From Meloidogyne chitwoodi (Eukaryota > Nematoda > Chromadorea > Rhabditida > Meloidogynidae), in assembly GCA_015183035.1 (NCBI GenBank), contig JACZZP010000020.1, forward strand, positions 310,001-374,000: a stretch of DNA of 64,000 nt, in the 5' to 3' direction. A program made the position numbers and the translations under genes. This document shows, one piece after another, positions 49,301-59,339 of the stretch (position 1 is the stretch's first letter; the number at the start of each line of letters is the position of its first letter). A model generated the notes under the pieces. The model ran no database searches, was not told where the DNA came from, and saw nothing but the letters and a program-made list of their open reading frames with translations.

Positions 49301-49871
49301 ATTTAAAAATAAATAAATTTTATTAAAAAAATTTAATTTTAATTATTAAATAATTTAAATTTAATTATTGAATTTATTTTTATAAAAAATAATTGCAAAT
49401 AATGCAAATAAAATGTACATGAACATTAATTCAATTTCCATTTAATATAAATTTATTAAAATTTTTTAATAAAAAATTTTAATTTTATGTATTAAATTTT
49501 TTTATTTTCTGAAAATTAGATAATTTATATATTTTTTAATAATACATATTTTTTTTATTATTTTTTTATTCGTCAATAAGTTCATTTGCTTTTACTACTT
49601 TACATTAAAAATTTTAAATAGTTAATTAATTAGCATAATAATTATTAAAAAATAGTTATTTAATTTATATTTTTTTTATATTCATTTTAATTTGTACAAT
49701 TTATTTAAATATATTTTTTTAATTTTTTATATGATTGAATCACGCAATTGCGCATAGAAATCGCTGATTGTTTGAAAATGTTAGTCAAAAATTATTATTC
49801 TTTTTTTAAAAAAATAATAATTTTTTTAATAAAAAAATAATAATTTTATAATTTAATATTATAAAATTATT

Positions 49872-49890
49872 ATTTATTTAATTTTTTCTT
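49872..49890. other. Paralogous empty site of the Helitron
   Basis: The uninterrupted sequence ATTATTTATTTAATTTTTTC here equals the two Helitron flanks (ending 9639, starting 11235) joined without loss or gain, which fixes both ends of that element. Confidence 0.8.
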
Positions 49891-51417
49891 TTGATGAAAA
49901 AAATCATTTATTAGATGTCACTTTGTTCAATTGATATTGAGTTCAGTCATTTTTTGATTATTTCCTTGCTTAATTTATTAAAAAGAATTAAGTTTTATTT
50001 ATTTTATTTATATTTAAATAATCTTAAATATAAATACGATTTTTTCTTTTTTATTATATTTTAAATTTATTTAATTTTTAATTAATTTTATATATTATAA
50101 TATTTCATTGTTGCCCTCCTGCTTCCCTTCATTTTCGTTAACAGGTCCCCTTCAAATATTTCATTTATAAATCTTCAATTTAATATTTAAATAATATTTT
50201 ATAAATTTTTTAAAGTCTCAATTAATTTTAGACGTTAAATTTTTAAATGTTTTTACTCATATGTAGTAATTTTTTATAGAAACTTCAAAGTAATTATTGG
50301 CAATAAAAATTAAAAATTTAAACAATTAATTAAAAATTAAAATATTTTTAAAATTTATTCAAATTTTTTTAACCGTATCTCACTTTCTCTCTTTTGGATA
50401 GCAAATCTCTAAAATTTCCGTTAAAATCTTTTTTCTCAAGGTCTATCCCTTTTTAAAATTAAAAAACAGCTACCGGTTTAATAGCAGACAAAAGGCTTAA
50501 TATAAATTTAAAAAATGTTAATAAATTTCAATTAATTTTATAAAACGTTATTTTATTTAATTTTAAATTTTTATAATTTATTTTGAATAATTAAAATTTA
50601 ATTAATTTAATTTAATTTTTTAAAATAGTGTTTAAATTTCTTTGCATCATTTAATATTTCTTTCATACCTTCACTTATATATAAAAAAAGTTTATTTTTT
50701 AAATTAAATTTAACAAGCATTAGAAATTAAAAATAAAATAAAAATTATTTTATGGGTATTTTAGAAATTATTTAAGTTTTAGACGTTTATTTTCCGCTTT
50801 ATTTTGCCATCCATTATCAAGTAAAAATTTTTTTTAAAAAGTATATGTATAATAAATTAAAAATATTATTAATTATCACTCTTTCCTCTTTTCTAAAATG
50901 CATTACATATACCTAACATACAAAATAATATAAGACAAATATTTTTATAATTTTGTATTTTTTATTTTTTTATAAAAAATATTTTATAATTTAATTGTAG
51001 CAAACCATTGTCTGTATTATACTATTTTATGTCCCTGGCTAAACTATCCATCTTGAAGAATTTAAAAATATTTAAATATAATATATTTTTTAATTTTGAT
51101 GCAATTATAATTTTTTGTAAATTTTTAATTTATTTAAATACATTTTTTAATTCATAATTTACAACAATCTTCTAATAAAAAATATTTTTAATTTTTTTTA
51201 AATATTAAATATAATACTTTATATATGTTGAGATTATTTTATAATTAAAAATTAATTAAAGTCCGTTCAAATGTTTTCAAAATGATATATTGATAAAACA
51301 TAGGTATTATGGAAAGATGACGCATTATTTTCTATAAATACAGTATAAACATCTAATTAATTTTTTAATTTTTATTTTAAAATATAATATAAATTTATTT
51401 TTATTTATTTATCTTAT

Positions 51418-51656
51418 TGTTGTATCTTTAGTTTCCTAACTAAAGATGGTGTCCGAGATACTGAAAGTCGACGAGCAACAAAGCAAGAGTTTATCACGTA
51501 GAGAAATACAATGAAGGTTGAAGAATGGGTAGAAGTGTAGAGGTTGACGAGAACTAACTCAGGTTGGGATCCGGACTGGTTATTTAATGGTGCTTATATA
51601 GTCTGTTGACTAGACCGTTAAAGGTGTCTATAAAAGACCACCACTCATATACAACA
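51418..51656 (-). repeat. 3' LTR
   Basis: Read on the plus strand it starts TGTTGTATCTTTAG and ends ATATACAACA. A TATATAAG box on the minus strand lies near 51592-51600. No difference from the other LTR was seen. Confidence 0.93.
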
Positions 51657-51667
51657 CCTCCCCCCTT
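51657..51667 (-). other. Polypurine tract
   Basis: On the minus strand it reads AAGGGGGGAGG and directly abuts the 3' LTR, the expected plus-strand DNA priming site. Confidence 0.85.
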
Positions 51668-51703
51668 AAAAAGGTTCAGGGAACACTAAAGGCATCCAGG
51701 CCT

Positions 51704-53644
51704 TTACAATACGGTCTCACTCATAAGCACCAACACTAACAATAACACTACCAGTCCAACAAAGGAAAAATTACAAACAAAAGTGGGACAATGGGGAATA
51801 AAAATTTTATCACAAGGAGGAATTTTATTATGATCTCTCGTCATCATGTCTAACATCATCTCAACGTCATTCTTTTGATGTTCTTCTCCTTCTGGCATCT
51901 TGTCCTTGTTGTCTTCCTTGTCCTTGATCACAGAGCTGCGACTTTGAACGAAGTTGCTGCCAATTTGATCCTGACTTCCACTTTTGTTGTTGTTGTTTCC
52001 TTTGTCCATACTGCTGCCACTTATACTTTTGTCCGGCGCAGTTTTCTTCTTGTTGATGTTCAATTTTGACAATCCATAATTCACTATGCGCTTTTCTTCA
52101 TTCCAAATATCCTTGCGCATTTCTTTACACTTTCTGGTCACAATACAATTCAATACTGGAACTTTCACCTTCCAGCAATTCTTGAAATGTTTAATTACTT
52201 CACCATGAAGCCACTCAATATTACCAGAATGCTTGTTGGTATTCTTCACTTTCACTTTTGTTCCACTAGGAAATGGATTTCCTTTGATTGGTTCACTTTT
52301 CTTCTTAAAGATCGGAGACATCTTTTTGAAGAAATTTTTTGTTGGAATTTGTTTGACTTCGTTTAACTTCTTTATGGCTGGAAGGCCAAATAAGCAAATG
52401 TCACTATCCACTACATGCATCACTGTTGTCAATTCAATCTTTTCTACTTCTAATCTGCATGTCCATTTGCCAACTAAGTCAAAACTTGCACCACTAATTC
52501 CAATTCCTTTATAGGAGACTTTCTCCAATTTAGGACAGCCAATCAATTTCCATATTTCTGGCGTAACACAATTAATCTGCGACGCTGTATCTTCAATAAA
52601 AGCAATTTTATGCCCAGCAATTTTAATGTCCTTTTTGATCCATTCTTCTCGATTCACCATTTTATCACTGCCAACAATGTCCAAAACGGCACACAATGGT
52701 TTATCTGAATTAGAGAAATAATTTCTCTTCACTTTTGGCCGAAAAGACTTACGTCTTAATCCACTAGGACAATTTTTCGCAATATGCCCAATTTGCTGGC
52801 ATGCATAGCACTTCACTTGGTTTTTTGACCATGGCTTCTTTTGAACTTCACTATTGTTTTGGACACTTTTCACTAAATTAACAATAGGTTCACTTTGCTG
52901 AGTTTTGAAAAATTTACCTTTTTCAAACACTTTAGCCTCAGCCTTTAATGCCATAAAAGCTCTACACTCTTCAAGAAGTTCTTTCAGAGTCACTTGATTG
53001 CCATGTTCACTATTTGATTCAATGAACTTCATTGCCATTTGACGGAGAGCACTGTTCTCACTAGGCAATCCTGAAATAAAAATCAATATTTTTATTTCCT
53101 CAATACTAAGAGCCATACTAGCCCTTTCACAATTGGCATTCACTTTACTGCCGAACTCTAGGATGTCTTCGAGTTGGCTACATTTCATATTTAACGCTTC
53201 GAAGCGTTTAATTAACTTGGACCTAGGGTCTTTGAACTCCTTACTCAATTCACTCACCAAACTCTCAAACTTCATGTCACTCACTTTCACTGGCAGCATC
53301 TTTCGCTCAATCTGGGCATACTCACTTGACCCCAATTTACTCAATAACAATCTCACTTTAGAGGTTTCTGGAAGGGACTTTCCTTCCACCTCAAAGTATG
53401 AGCGATGCTTACTCAGCCAATTGTCGAAATTCGCTCCTGATTCATTATCAAAAATGAACTCACTAATTAACGGCACAAGGCTTCCGTACAGTGTTGCTTC
53501 ACTTTTCTGATTGTCACTCGGCTCACTTTTGACTTTTAATTGCTCTAGCATTTTCTCAAACAATTCTTGCTGTGCGAGCAGTAGCCGTTCAATAGATGAT
53601 TCTTTCATCTTTACACTAACAATCTGAAATTTGCACTTGTACAC
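51704..53644 (-). CDS. Gag-protease polyprotein fused to an integrase-like tail
   Basis: This is a 646-codon frame. The likely start is Met13 (53608), just before KESSIERLLLAQQELFEKML. Residues about 50-240 match the DUF7083-type Gag of K02A2.6-like Ty3/gypsy elements (ISEFIFDNESGANFDNWL, VRLLLSKLG, ILIFISGL). A CCHC zinc knuckle follows: CYACQQIGHIAKNC. A retropepsin-like segment has DTAS as its active-site motif (Asp-Thr-Ala, where DTG/DSG is usual) and a later DSDICLFGLPAI in the position of the ILG box. Then, without RT, RNase H or integrase DDE, comes a piece resembling the integrase C-terminal tail (FPSGTKVKVKN..., EWLHGEVIKHF, TRKCKEMR), a Ser/Asn/Lys-rich stretch and a hydrophobic end (FVGLVVLLLVLVLM). 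It can probably form particles, while copying must be supplied in trans. The frame is undamaged. Confidence 0.9.
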   Translation of the reverse strand: MYKCKFQIVSVKMKESSIERLLLAQQELFEKMLEQLKVKSEPSDNQKSEATLYGSLVPLISEFIFDNESGANFDNWLSKHRSYFEVEGKSLPETSKVRLLLSKLGSSEYAQIERKMLPVKVSDMKFESLVSELSKEFKDPRSKLIKRFEALNMKCSQLEDILEFGSKVNANCERASMALSIEEIKILIFISGLPSENSALRQMAMKFIESNSEHGNQVTLKELLEECRAFMALKAEAKVFEKGKFFKTQQSEPIVNLVKSVQNNSEVQKKPWSKNQVKCYACQQIGHIAKNCPSGLRRKSFRPKVKRNYFSNSDKPLCAVLDIVGSDKMVNREEWIKKDIKIAGHKIAFIEDTASQINCVTPEIWKLIGCPKLEKVSYKGIGISGASFDLVGKWTCRLEVEKIELTTVMHVVDSDICLFGLPAIKKLNEVKQIPTKNFFKKMSPIFKKKSEPIKGNPFPSGTKVKVKNTNKHSGNIEWLHGEVIKHFKNCWKVKVPVLNCIVTRKCKEMRKDIWNEEKRIVNYGLSKLNINKKKTAPDKSISGSSMDKGNNNNKSGSQDQIGSNFVQSRSSVIKDKEDNKDKMPEGEEHQKNDVEMMLDMMTRDHNKIPPCDKIFIPHCPTFVCNFSFVGLVVLLLVLVLMSETVL

Positions 53645-53854
53645 TAAGCAATAATTTGCTTTAATTACTTGCCTTTCGACTCACTAAGCGTTTGACAATT
53701 GCCACACTAACGCTTTTTTTGTGCCTCTTTACTGTTGCTTTTGTCGACTGTCGAAGTGTTGACGAGCTGGATGGGCTTGTCGCACTAAGGTTGACGTTGT
53801 TGCCTTCTTTAGGTTCGTTGAGAACTGGAGACCTGCGCCAATTCTGTTGTAGAC

Positions 53855-53872
53855 GAGCTGTCGACCGCGCCA
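53855..53872 (-). other. Primer-binding site
   Basis: On the minus strand TGGCGCGGTCGACAGCTC begins three bases inside the 5' LTR. The TGG start fits pairing with a tRNA CCA end. I could not name the tRNA. Confidence 0.75.
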
Positions 53873-53875
53873 ATT

Positions 53876-54114
53876 TGTTGTATCTTTAGTTTCCTAACTA
53901 AAGATGGTGTCCGAGATACTGAAAGTCGACGAGCAACAAAGCAAGAGTTTATCACGTAGAGAAATACAATGAAGGTTGAAGAATGGGTAGAAGTGTAGAG
54001 GTTGACGAGAACTAACTCAGGTTGGGATCCGGACTGGTTATTTAATGGTGCTTATATAGTCTGTTGACTAGACCGTTAAAGGTGTCTATAAAAGACCACC
54101 ACTCATATACAACA
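53876..54114 (-). repeat. 5' LTR
   Basis: Same 239 bp as the 51418-51656 copy. It drives the element leftward. TATATAAG on the minus strand at about 54050-54058 is the likely promoter core. Confidence 0.93.
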
Positions 54115-57100
54115 CTTATTAACTTAATTTCATATAATTTTAAGTTTATAATTTTATATTTTTTTAAAATAAAACTGTTGTCTTACTACAGAATCAATAT
54201 GCTGCATAGCTTCAATTGTGGCGTTCATTTTGGAATTATTACCCCTTAAAATAACCAAAAGTTAATTTTATTTTATTGTTCGACTATGGCGTAGAAAATC
54301 AACTAATTAAAAAAAAAATATTTTTACATTTTAATTTTAATATTATAATTATAATATTTAAAATAAATTTTTAATTTATTTTTTAATTTATATTTTCACA
54401 AATTTTTTTTTTAAATTATTTTTTAATTTTTTTTAATAATTTAATAATAATTCTATAACTTAATAGAAATTATTCTATAATTAAAAATAATATGTTCTGT
54501 AAAAATTTCAAATTTCTTTCAAATTAGTTTCCATTTCTATTATAAACATTTTATTGGTTATAATAGGGAATTATCAATAAAATTAATATCTAAATTAATT
54601 AATTATTTTTATTTAATAAATTATGATTATGAAAACTAATTTTCTTTATTTTAATTAAAAAACACTATTTTATAATAGAAACTGGAATATTAGGTAGTCT
54701 AGTAATTCTTTTTTGAGATTTAAAAAGTAACTGTTTGCAGTATTAGGGAAACATCTCTAGTTTATTTCCATACATAATTAGCGTTTAATTTTTTTTATTT
54801 TAAAAATAATATACATTTATTTTTAAATTTTTTAATAAGCTCAAGCCTTGTAAAATTTTAATTTTTTCAATAATTTATTATAATTTTTCCTTACATTTTA
54901 ACTATATATTCATTAAATTATTATTAACCTGAGCTTTTATAGTTTTCAGTTTATAATTTATTTTTTAAATAAAAATGTATTAAATGTAATACCGACACTA
55001 TATCCTGAGTTATAACTTTATTTATAATTATATTTTTTATTTTATAATTTATTTTAAATACATTTTTTTCAATTTATAATTTTCACACAATTTTCTTATA
55101 AAAATATTTTTAATTTTTTTTTATATATTAATAATCACATTACAATAGATAACTTCGAAGGATCATCTTTATACTTAATAAAAGATAATAGTTCATATTT
55201 TCTAATTCCTTCACTTTGTATAATTTTATTTGTTATTTAATTAAATTTAAAAAAGTTAATTAAATAAATATATAGAGATTATAATGTTTTTTATTAAATA
55301 ATTAAATTATTTTTTGAATTATTCACAGCACAATAACTCCTCCTCAGAAAATTAAACTTGGAATAATTTTATTAATTTAAAACCTTTAATAAATGAGTTA
55401 TAAATTAATTAATTTAATTTAATTTTTTTCTTATTTTTTATACTTTTTTTTGGATTTAAATTATAAATTTATAAAAATGTAATTATACTTATGTTTTTGG
55501 TAAATTGGTATTAATGTAAGTCAATTTGTAGTTTTTTTTAAATATCACTATTTATTTTAAACATTAAAAATAAAATAATATATAATATTAACTTAGTAAC
55601 TATTAGTGTCTTATTAGACTATATATTTTCACATTTATTATAAAATTTTATCAAATTTTATTTTTAAGAATTTATCATTGTGTTCACAAAAATGTGTAGA
55701 AAATCTGTAATACTTGCGAATTATGCAACAGTCTTTAGATTCTTTTTTTTAAATTTTAAAATAAATAACTGAAGTTATTAATTATTTTTATAAATATATT
55801 TGTTCTAATAAATTTTTTAATTATTTTATATAATTTTCTCTTTTAAAATAATTTCTCAATATTTTTATAATTCATTAACTGCTCCTCTATAATTTTTGAA
55901 CTTATTTATTTAATCATTGGTTGGTTAAACTTCCTTCAAGCTTTCAATTTTGTCATGTATCTTAACTATATAAATCTTCTATAATTTTAATTTTTTAATT
56001 AAATATTAGAGATTAATTTAATTATTTTTATATTAATTTTAACATCTTTTTAGGAGTCAGCAAAAGTCAAGTACAGAAACGAAAAAATTATTCTTATATA
56101 TTAATTTTAACTATTTAAGATAAAAGTTAAATTTATTTTTTTTTGAATATATTAAAATAATGTAAATTTGATTAAAATTAATTTTATTTAATTATTTTGG
56201 TTTTTAGTAATCTAATTTAAATATTTTAACGGACTTATAATTTTCCTTATTTTATTTTCTTATTTATTTTAAATATTTTAAAGTGAAATTTAATATATAT
56301 TTAATTTTATTTTAATAAGTATTTTATTTTTAATAAAAATGTTAGCCATATTATCTAATATACCGTGTGATCTGAGTACTGACTTAATTTTGATCACCTG
56401 TATGTTCAATCGTCTCTTAGTAAGACAAATGAACGAAAATTATTTTTGAATTTTTACTCTTTGTTAAGCTCATAATATACATATATGATTATTTATTTTA
56501 ATTTTTAATTTTCACATAAAAATTTCTCAAAATATCTTTAATTTTTATTTTAATTTTTTTAATAATATTAATCCCATATCTTTACTGGTAAGATTTTATT
56601 TTTTTCTATTTACTAAAAATAAAAATTATAGAGGCTATAAATTTATCTAAATTGGTTTTTAACATTTTTAATTATTATTATATATACATATTTTATTTTA
56701 TAAATTATTGGATAATTAATTAATTAATTAAATTTAATTAATTGATCATTATTTTTATAAATAAATTAATAATAATGAAATAATTTTCTAAATATTTTTA
56801 GAAGTAAATATAATAGAATAATAATATTTTAAATTTGTTTTTTAATTATTATTTAATTTTATTTATTTTTATAATTTAATTTAAAAATATTTAAAAATAT
56901 TATTTATGAAATTTCTATGAGATATTTTAAAATATAAAAATTTTTATTTGTTTAACATAAACATATAAATAAACCTTTCCCTATAGATTAACTGAAGGTT
57001 GTGAAGGGATGGGAACTTTAAAGGCAATAATACAAATCAAGTTGGGTTTATATTTATTTAAAAAAAATTTAAAAAAGAGTAGGATGCTCTAAGGGTTTAT

Positions 57101-57240
57101 TGAAATAAATAGTTATATTTTTGGGGGGAAAAATTAATTTATTTTATTATTATGCAAATCATCAATTTAGGACAGAATATTTATTTTGTGTCCAGCAAAG
57201 TTGGAATTCCAGGGTATTTATTTTTGCAAATTAATTTTTT

Positions 57241-57268
57241 CACGTGACTATTTAGGATATTATATAAG
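57241..57268 (+). promoter_or_regulatory. Promoter elements of the 57339 gene
   Basis: An E-box CACGTG (57241-57246) and a TATATAAG box (57261-57268) lie 98 and 78 bp before the ATG. An AAATCAG at 57294-57300 could be a trans-splice acceptor or lie near the transcription start. Confidence 0.45.
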
Positions 57269-57338
57269 CTTCTTGAAATTAAATATATAAACAAAATCAG
57301 TATTTAATAAAAATATTAAATTTTTCTTCAACCAAAAA

Positions 57339-57527
57339 ATGTCATCATTTAAAATATTATTCTTTGTTTTTACAATTTTACTTGTTCAATTAATTCTTCC
57401 AACATATCAAGCTCCATGGTGCGCACCAGGGACTCATATTAAAGGTACTCCTTGTACAAAGGATAAGGAATATGAATGTTGCTCTAACAAAAGACCACAT
57501 AAAAAATGGGGTAACTTTTGTACATAA
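57339..57527 (+). CDS. Small secreted cysteine-containing peptide
   Basis: A 62-residue single-exon gene. Residues 1-24 form a signal peptide (MSSFKILFFVFTILLVQLIL, then PTYQ). The mature part of about 38 residues is basic, with cysteines at 28, 39, 47, 48 and 61 (C-x10-C-x7-CC-x12-C). An adjacent CC pair is common in knottins, but the odd number leaves one Cys unpaired or available for a dimer. AATAAA overlaps the stop codon. A possible donor GGTAACT near the 3' end could splice to an acceptor at about 57559 and remove the last Cys; the unspliced form is simpler. The family is not recognised; a secreted effector or defence peptide is inference. It lies just past the end of segmental duplication copy 2, as the knottin pseudogene does past copy 1, but the two do not look related. 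Confidence 0.8.
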   Translation: MSSFKILFFVFTILLVQLILPTYQAPWCAPGTHIKGTPCTKDKEYECCSNKRPHKKWGNFCT

Positions 57528-58310
57528 ATAAAGATGGCAAGTGCTTTCACTACATTTTTGATAGATTAAAATACATTGAAATTAAAGGATAAATATATTT
57601 ATAGTGGATAAAAAAATAATTTTTATATTTTAAATTTAAATTTTCATGGATATTAAAAATATTTGCATAAATGAAAGAATTAAATTTTTTAAATTTATTT
57701 ATATTTTTTAAAATTTAGTTTAATTTTAAAAAAAAAGGATTTAACTCAATTTCTATCAATTTAGAAATTTTTATAGCCAACTTATTCCATTAAAAGTTAA
57801 TTGAATCTGTCACAAGTTATTTTATTAAAATATATAATAAATTTAGTTTTAATTAAAAAAATTTTTATTTATGCAAAATAAAGGTAGTACCTATTTGTCA
57901 AAAATATAAATTAAGAAATTTTAGAAAAATTATTTTTAATTATTTTCCTATTTAATATATTAATTAATTAAAAATTAATCTTTTAAAAATAAAAATACAA
58001 ATTGTTTTTTTTATTACATTATTATTAAAAAAATTGTTTTCGTTAACAAAAAAAAAAGAAGATTCATTGTTTGACAGAAATTTCAACTATACTAGCATTA
58101 TCTAATAAACTTTTTAAAAAAAAAAATAAAATTAAATAAAATTATTAATTTATATAACATTTAAATCTTTTTTTAAAGGTTATATAAATCTAATTTAATT
58201 ATAAAATTTTTTCTAATTATGTTTTATTTAATTAAAATATTTTTAATTTAATAATAAATTTAAATTAATTTATTTTTCCATTTTTATTAAATTAAATGAT
58301 TTATATAAGG

Positions 58311-58689
58311 CTATTTATAGACTTCAATTTTTCTTAAAATTTCACTGGAATTAAAATTTAATTTTTTTTTCTTTGCTGGCATCAAAATTTTTTTTTCGGC
58401 TGTCACTAAAGGCATTTTTGATTTCTTCTCCATTAGATTATACAAATTAAATTTTTTTTTAATTATTTTCCTTTTTGGCTTTAAAAATTTATTTCTTTTT
58501 GTTGCTGTTGTAATTTTTTTTGGAGGAATAATTTGTTAAATTAATTTAATTTTTTTCTCTATTCTACTTCGAGTATTTAATTCATTTTCATTCTTTTTTC
58601 ATTAATTCCCTATTTTCGATTTCATTTTTTAATATTAGTTCATTAAATTCGTTAAAAGAATTTTTCAAATTAGAAAATATTTTTCCCAT
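58311..58689 (-). pseudogene. Decayed lysine-rich protein gene
   Basis: From an ATG at 58689 the minus strand reads MGKIFSNLKNSFNEFNELIL and 14 further codons to a TGA. One base out of frame the reading resumes (ENELNTRSRIEKKIKLI), meets a TAA, then continues open for about 78 codons (IIPPKKITTATKRNKFLKPK..., NLYNLMEKKSKMPLVTAEKK..., ILRKIEVYK) to a TAG at 58311. One frameshift plus one nonsense in about 126 codons looks like a young pseudogene or two errors. The strand is A-rich, so part of the openness may be compositional. No family is recognised. Confidence 0.4.
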
Positions 58690-58717
58690 AAAATATTTTT
58701 TATGATAATTTTTTTTT

Positions 58718-58741
58718 CTAAATGTGAGACATCACATTTAG
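58718..58741. other. 10-bp inverted repeat, 4-nt spacer
   Basis: CTAAATGTGA-GACA-TCACATTTAG is perfect, 28 bp upstream of the minus-strand pseudogene ATG, with another palindrome 10 bp further on. Confidence 0.75.
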
Positions 58742-58750
58742 AGAACTTGC

Positions 58751-58770
58751 TAATATATCATGATATATTA
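58751..58770. other. Perfect 20-bp palindrome
   Basis: TAATATATCATGATATATTA is fully self-complementary. With the preceding inverted repeat it could be a protein-binding site or cruciform-prone DNA, though AT palindromes are partly expected at this composition. Confidence 0.6.
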
Positions 58771-59215
58771 ATATTTATTTTTTTTATTTTTAGTTTAAAA
58801 TATTAAAATAATTTTATATAAATTCTCTACGCATTAATTGATTGTTTTTGTTAATACATAAAATTAATAATGTATAAAAAAAATAATTTTTTTGATCATT
58901 AGATTTAGGGTATATTTACTTTAATTTATTTTTAAATTAAAAAACTTTATTTAAAATTAAAATATAAATTATTATGTTTTAAAATATTTTTTCTAAATTG
59001 TTTATAAAACATTTTAAATGATTTAGCATCTTCTTTCATGTTAAAAAGTAAAATATAAAAATTAAAATTATGACAATTAAGTATTCGAATCAAATTAAAT
59101 TCACTATTAGAACAATTTTTTTAATATTATATTAATTTATTAAGTATTTTTTAATTAATTAAAAAAATTCAGCTATTTTTTTAAGTAATAAAAATTATTT
59201 TATTAAATTAATATA

Positions 59216-59330
59216 CCGTATTTCCTCTAATACAAGCGCACCTCCATTAGAAGCGCACCCTCCAATAGAAGCGCACTCTACGAAGGGGTTGAAAAATACA
59301 AGCGCAGCGCTTGTATTAGAGGAAATACGG
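59216..59330. mobile_element. Intact 115-bp Tigger/pogo-type MITE
   Basis: Perfect 24-bp terminal inverted repeats (CCGTATTTCCTCTAATACAA, then GCGC) are flanked by TA on both sides (59214-59215 and 59331-59332). The left half carries three spaced GCGCAC-CTCC type subterminal repeats with AGAAGCGCACC spacing. The right half folds on itself (TACAAGCGC-AGCGCTTGTA). There is no coding capacity. The end shares CCGTATTT and CTC with the transposon end at 18757. Confidence 0.88.
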
Positions 59331-59339
59331 TATATTTTT

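Larger units (their letters stand above)
51413..54119 (-). mobile_element. Recent Ty3/gypsy-type LTR element with Gag-PR only
   Basis: Two 239-bp LTRs (51418-51656 and 53876-54114), TG...CA, read as identical over their full length. They are flanked by a perfect 5-bp target duplication CTTAT (51413-51417 and 54115-54119). The element reads on the minus strand: 5' LTR at right, primer-binding site, one long frame, polypurine tract, 3' LTR at left. The internal region is only about 2.2 kb. No reverse transcriptase, RNase H or integrase catalytic core is present, so it is a non-autonomous deletion derivative, comparable in layout to plant TR-GAG elements. Identical LTRs mean a very recent insertion. 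Base composition is ordinary against AT-rich surroundings. Confidence 0.93.
46900..56690 (+). repeat. Segmental duplication, copy 2
   Basis: This is the direct-orientation partner of 7040-13570. The offset between copies grows from about 39.8 kb to 43.1 kb because of unequal insertions: about 1.6 kb of AT sequence at 47960-49570 and the retrotransposon at 51413-54119 here, against 290 bp and the Helitron in copy 1. Apart from the retrotransposon frame there is no gene. Confidence 0.75.

Noticed and set aside
51875..53510. Plus-strand frames within the retrotransposon
   Set aside because: They are antisense shadows of the Gag-PR frame and lack motifs.
53661..53873. 70-codon minus-strand frame in the retrotransposon leader
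   Set aside because: It would start at a TTG in the primer-binding site. Leader sequence without Gag similarity, more likely untranslated.
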